Assembly (NCBI RefSeq): GCF_001618425.1
Contig: NZ_BDCU01000017.1
Span: forward strand, 186,001-250,000
Direction of reading: 5' to 3'
Source of the DNA: Nocardia fusca NBRC 14340
Lineage (GTDB): Bacteria > Actinomycetota > Actinomycetes > Mycobacteriales > Mycobacteriaceae
Length of the DNA stretch: 64,000 bases
Below, one piece after another: positions 60,653 to 64,000 of the stretch. Made by a program: the position numbers and the translations under genes. The notes beneath the pieces are model-generated. The model saw nothing but the letters and a program-made list of their open reading frames with translations, searched no databases and was not told the origin of the DNA. Each line of letters begins with the position of its first letter. The stretch's first letter is position 1.

Positions 60653-61329
60653 TCGATCAACTCCCGATAGGCGGGGACGGCCGCGGTGGGGGTGCCGTCG
60701 AAGACCACCGCGCCCTCGTCGACGACGATCACCCGTTCGAAACTGTCCAGCAGTCCGAGCTGATGGGTCACCACGATCACCTGCTGGTCCACCGAATCGA
60801 GCGCCGCGGCGACAGCACGGGCGTTGCGCAGATCCAGCAGGGTGGTCGGCTCGTCGGCGACGATCACCTCCGGACGCCGGATGAGAACGGCACCCAGCGC
60901 CAGCAGCTGTTTCTGCCCGCCGGAAAGCAGATGGGACGGATGATCGGCGTGGGCGGCGAGGCCGAAGCGGTCCAGTATCTCGGCCACCCGCCCGGCGATC
61001 TCCGGCTTGCTCAGGCCCGTGCGCCGCAGCGAGAACGCCAGATCCTCGGCGACCGTCGGCATGACGATCTGGGAGTCGGGGTCGGTGAACACGAATCCCA
61101 CCTTGCGGCGTACCCGGGCACCCTTCTTCGAGGCATCGACACCGTCCACGGTGACGGTGCCCGAGGTCGGGGTCAGCAGACCGTTGATCATCCGGGCCAG
61201 CGTCGACTTCCCGGATCCGTTGGCGCCGATGATCCCGACCCGGCGCTCGGTGATCCGCAGATCCACCTCGCGCAGGACCCGGCGCTCACCGTAGCGGTGG
61301 CTCACCGCGTCGAAGACGATCTCGCTCAT
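60649..61329 (-). CDS. bioM: Energy-coupling factor ATPase (BioM-like)
   Basis: A 226-residue ABC ATPase with Walker A GANGSGKST, Q-loop GFVFTDPDSQIVMPTV, signature LSGGQKQLLALG and Walker B VIVADEPTTLLD. The DPDSQ pattern is typical of ECF ATPases. Supplies energy to BioY through EcfT. ATG at 61329 overlaps the thiolase stop (ATGA). Confidence 0.93.
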   Translation of the reverse strand: MSEIVFDAVSHRYGERRVLREVDLRITERRVGIIGANGSGKSTLARMINGLLTPTSGTVTVDGVDASKKGARVRRKVGFVFTDPDSQIVMPTVAEDLAFSLRRTGLSKPEIAGRVAEILDRFGLAAHADHPSHLLSGGQKQLLALGAVLIRRPEVIVADEPTTLLDLRNARAVAAALDSVDQQVIVVTHQLGLLDSFERVIVVDEGAVVFDGTPTAAVPAYRELIE

Positions 61330-62453
61330 TGCCTCCGCTCCACGAGTACGGCGATCCCCTGACCACCGCCGATGGCACAGGCCGCCAGTCCGAGGGCGGG
61401 CCCGTCCGGCCGTAGCATCTGACTCGCCAGCCGCACCAGCAGGACCGCGCCCGAGGCGCCCCAGGGGTGGCCCATGGCGATCGCGCCGCCCTCCGGGCAG
61501 AGCACCCCTTCGTCCAGGCCCAGTTCGTCGGACACGGCCAGCACCACCGAGGCGAAGGCCTCGGTGATCTCCACGATGCCGAGGTCGGCCACCGAGTGAC
61601 CGGTGCGGCGCAGCACCTTCCGGATCGCCGGCACCGGCCCCAGTCCGGGCAACGCGGGATCCGAGCCGCTCACCGCCGAACCGAGGATCCGCAGGGCGGG
61701 CAACCCGGCCGCTCGCGTCTCGCTCGTCACGGCCAGCACGGCGGCACCGTCGGAGATACCGCAGGAGTTGCCCGCGGTCGCGGTGCCGTCGGCGCCGAAG
61801 CTGGGCCGCAATCGGCCCAGCCGCTGCGCGGTCATCCCCGGCCGGATGCGCTGGTCCCGGCTCACCCCCGCGACCGGTACGAGTTCCGCGCCGAAATCGG
61901 TGGCGGCGGCGCGGGCATGGGAGCGGGCGGCGTAGGCGTCCTGCCGTTCCCGGCCGATACCGCGGCGGCGGGCGAGGTCATCGGCGGCGACGCCCATATC
62001 AGGGTCCGGGAAACCCTCGGGCGCGAACGGCGCGCGGGTGTAGCGCACTGGTTCCCGCTCCGGCTCCGGCGGCCAGAACCGCCACGGCGCGGTACTGGCG
62101 GATTCGGCGCCGCCGGCGAGGATCAACCCGTCCGCGCCGCTGCGCACCCGCAGCACGGCCTGCATCACCGCGTCCAGGCCGGAACCGCACTGCCGGTCCA
62201 CGGTGACGCCGGGTACCTGCGTTCCGAGCCCGGCGCGCAGCGCCGCGACCCGGGCCGGATCCCCGCCGGGGCCCAGACAGTTGCCCAGCACCACATCGTC
62301 GATCTCGTCGTCCAGCCCGGCCGCGCGCAACTCCCCGGCGACGGCCCGCAGGACCGGTGCGGCCAGATCGGTGACGGTCAGTCCGGCGAACGCGTGCCCG
62401 GCCGTGCCGATCGGGGTTCGCCGGGCGGCGACCAGAACAGGAACAGCACTCAC
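61326..62453 (-). CDS. Acetyl-CoA C-acyltransferase (thiolase)
   Basis: A 375-residue thiolase with the acyl-binding cysteine in DRQCGSGLDA (about 90), the EITEAFA segment with GHPWGASGA (His) and the C-terminal CAIGGGQGIAV (Cys). It should split or join 3-ketoacyl-CoA. Bacillus subtilis yhfS is a thiolase in a BirA-controlled bioY operon (yhfUTS), the same association. GTG at 62453 overlaps the ligase stop. Confidence 0.92.
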   Translation of the reverse strand: MSAVPVLVAARRTPIGTAGHAFAGLTVTDLAAPVLRAVAGELRAAGLDDEIDDVVLGNCLGPGGDPARVAALRAGLGTQVPGVTVDRQCGSGLDAVMQAVLRVRSGADGLILAGGAESASTAPWRFWPPEPEREPVRYTRAPFAPEGFPDPDMGVAADDLARRRGIGRERQDAYAARSHARAAATDFGAELVPVAGVSRDQRIRPGMTAQRLGRLRPSFGADGTATAGNSCGISDGAAVLAVTSETRAAGLPALRILGSAVSGSDPALPGLGPVPAIRKVLRRTGHSVADLGIVEITEAFASVVLAVSDELGLDEGVLCPEGGAIAMGHPWGASGAVLLVRLASQMLRPDGPALGLAACAIGGGQGIAVLVERRQ

Positions 62454-63571
62454 GCCAGCAAGTCTTTCAACCGGCCGCGGGCGATCTTCCCCGCGGTCGT
62501 GGTGGGGAGTTCACCGACCCGCACCCAGCGCCGCGGCACCGCTTCCCGGCTCAGCAATCCGCGCGCCCGCCGCCGCACCTCTTCGATGGCGACCCCGTCC
62601 AATTGCACTGCCGCCGTGATGGTTTCGCCGAACACTGCGTGCGCCGAACCGATCACCGCGGCCGCCACCACACCGTCGATACCGCCGAGTACCCGTTCCA
62701 CATCCTCGGCGACGACGGTGGTACCGCCGACGTTGATCACCGCCTCGCCCCGTCCCCGGACCGCGAGTTCCCGGTCGTCCCCGAGTACGGCCAGATCGCC
62801 GACACCGAACCATTCGGGCGCACCGAGCACCGTGTAGGGCGATCGGACGTAGAGCAACCCGTCGCGGATCTCGGCGTCCACCTCGTCGAGCAACCGCAGC
62901 GGTTCGGGGACCCGCCGGGCGGCGACCAGCGATACCTCGGAGGAACCGTAGTACTCGACGACGCGCAGATGACGGGCCGCCGCGAGCGCGCCCGGGTCGG
63001 CCGCGATACCGGCGACGACGGCGGTGCGCAGCTCCGGTGCGGTACGCACGACCTCGCGCAGTACCGCCGGAACGGCGTGCACGACGGTGGCGTGCCGCGG
63101 GTCGTCGGTGACGCAGGCCCCGCACCACAGCGTGTGCAGGGCCCCGAACAGATGCATCGTCGCGTGCAGCGGGCCGGTGAGCAGGACCCGGTCGGCGGCC
63201 GTGACTCCGGTGAGCGCGGTGAAGGACGGAAAACTGTCGTACCAGGAGGCGGCGGTGCGGGCCAGCGGCCGCGGCCGTCCGGTCGACCCCGAGGTGGCGA
63301 CCAGCAGGAATGCCGAGGCCGGCCATTCGGTGCGGTCGGGGCGCGTGGCGGGGTCCTCCACGGCGACCGGGACACCGCGCCGTGCGGCCGCGCAGACGCA
63401 GATCAGCGCTTCGGCGACCGGAAGAGTGGAGGCATCGTATCCACCCGGGCCCGGCTCGTGCCGGTCGATCCAGCGGTCGACGGCGCGGTCGAGTTCGGCG
63501 TAGCTGTACCGATGCCCGCCGAGATCGAGCGCGGGCGCGGCGCCGGTTCCGCCGAGTTCCCGGCTAGGCAC
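62450..63571 (-). CDS. Short AMP-forming acyl-CoA ligase (biotin operon, first copy)
   Basis: A 373-residue ANL ligase, shorter than the usual 500 and with a reduced N-terminal domain. It retains the P-loop TSGSTGRPR (with Arg at the last Lys place), YYGSSEVSLV and the C-terminal lysine TTAGKIARG. Equivalent to yhfT in the B. subtilis bioY operon. GTG at 63571 overlaps the bioY stop by eight bases. Confidence 0.88.
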   Translation of the reverse strand: MPSRELGGTGAAPALDLGGHRYSYAELDRAVDRWIDRHEPGPGGYDASTLPVAEALICVCAAARRGVPVAVEDPATRPDRTEWPASAFLLVATSGSTGRPRPLARTAASWYDSFPSFTALTGVTAADRVLLTGPLHATMHLFGALHTLWCGACVTDDPRHATVVHAVPAVLREVVRTAPELRTAVVAGIAADPGALAAARHLRVVEYYGSSEVSLVAARRVPEPLRLLDEVDAEIRDGLLYVRSPYTVLGAPEWFGVGDLAVLGDDRELAVRGRGEAVINVGGTTVVAEDVERVLGGIDGVVAAAVIGSAHAVFGETITAAVQLDGVAIEEVRRRARGLLSREAVPRRWVRVGELPTTTAGKIARGRLKDLLA

Positions 63572-64000
63572 GGATCAACCCGGGATAGGCGCGGTGCACA
63601 CCTTTGGCCACCATCGTCGCGACGACCACCTTCAGCAGATCGCCGGGCAGGTACACGCCGTTCGAGGTGATCGCCGGCCACAGTGCGATATCGGTGCGCA
63701 GCAGCAGGCCGAGGGTCCCGAAGAAGTAGATGACCACGATGCCGCCGGCCGCGTTGATCAGCAGCGCGGGCAGCACCGGATACTTGGGCACGATCCGGGC
63801 CGTGAGCAACCCGATGAACAGCGCCGCCGGGATCCAGCCGACCAGATAGCCGGCGCTCGGGCCGGCCAGCGCGGTCAGCCCGGTGCGGCCGCCCGACAGC
63901 AGCGGCAGCCCGATGACGGTCAGGGCGATGAAGACCGCCACGGCGGCCGTACCCTTGCGCGGTCCCAGCACCGCCCCGGCCAGTAGGACACCGAGGGTCT
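63564..64000 (-). CDS. bioY: Biotin transporter substrate-binding subunit BioY (partial, cut by window edge)
   Basis: The C-terminal 144 residues or so of BioY, the S-component that binds biotin in ECF importers. Visible: GVLLAGAVLGPRKGTAAVAVFIALTVIGLPLLSGG, GGRTGLTALAGPSAGYLVGW and LINAAGGIVVIYFFG, all family hallmarks. Roughly the first 50 residues and the promoter, where a BirA or BioQ-like site would be, lie beyond the right edge. First visible gene of the operon bioY-ligase-thiolase-ATPase-EcfT-ligase. Confidence 0.94.
   Translation of the reverse strand, partial: TLGVLLAGAVLGPRKGTAAVAVFIALTVIGLPLLSGGRTGLTALAGPSAGYLVGWIPAALFIGLLTARIVPKYPVLPALLINAAGGIVVIYFFGTLGLLLRTDIALWPAITSNGVYLPGDLLKVVVATMVAKGVHRAYPGLIRA

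Noticed and set aside
1..64000. CRISPR arrays, tRNA or rRNA genes, insertion sequences with terminal repeats
   Set aside because: None found by reading; the only tandem repeat block (16376-16714) has no spacer pattern, and the lone transposase-like gene lacks partners and ends.

Overview
The window is high-GC DNA from a mycolic-acid actinobacterium, most likely Nocardia or a close relative. Evidence: GC-rich third codon positions throughout, many GTG starts, stop/start overlaps of the GTGA or ATGA type, cell-envelope genes typical of the order (pimA, an acyltransferase like PatA, pgsA1), and a gene order matching the Mycobacterium tuberculosis chromosome from hisS to thrS (Rv2580c to Rv2614c). 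Species cannot be fixed from the sequence.

Layout. (1) 1-2452: hisS and a membrane-anchored cyclophilin, the left part of the conserved block. (2) 2777-20258: about 17 kb that is absent between the cyclophilin and relA in M. tuberculosis. It holds a long minus-strand operon resembling an actinobacterial conjugative type IV secretion system (T4SS): a cutinase-like secreted esterase, two atypical P-loop proteins, two tiny two-helix membrane proteins, two VirB8/TcpC-like proteins, a VirB6-like polytopic protein, an SCO6880-family protein, a VirB4-like ATPase, a small helix-turn-helix protein, a multidomain wall hydrolase, a lipoprotein, a VirD4/TraG-like coupling ATPase and a DUF4913 protein. 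No relaxase, integrase or attachment site is visible, so this is either part of a larger element or a fixed chromosomal secretion apparatus. (3) 20671-31318: relA, an ABC-F ATPase, apt, a peptide-type binding lipoprotein, secF-secD-yajC and a mini DivIVA protein. (4) 31341-48287: ruvB-ruvA-ruvC, a macro-domain protein, an ArsR regulator with its SRPBCC partner behind a 34-bp palindrome, yebC, pdxT, tesB, a P-loop-less uridine-kinase relative, an SDR and LysR pair, pdxS, a newly noticed 30-residue gene, and the phosphatidylinositol mannoside (PIM) cluster (LemA/Nudix protein, pimA, acyltransferase, pgsA1, HIT protein, thrS).

(5) 48523-54668: an FhuF-like 2Fe-2S protein coupled to a PGPGW-family membrane protein, then two tandem SulP-carbonic anhydrase fusion genes whose 5' leaders share the same hairpins. 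(6) 55363-64000: a CxxC-pair protein, an aminoglycoside-phosphotransferase-fold protein, a P450 lacking the ExxR arginine, and an overlapping operon that joins a biotin ECF transporter (BioY, ATPase, EcfT) with a thiolase and two acyl-CoA ligases; bioY runs off the right edge.

Working picture: the housekeeping genes cover translation, stringent response, secretion, recombination, vitamin B6 and PIM lipid synthesis. The accessory modules are the T4SS-like operon, the duplicated bicarbonate/sulfate transporters and the biotin/acyl-CoA operon. All functions are read from sequence motifs and family knowledge; no search was run.
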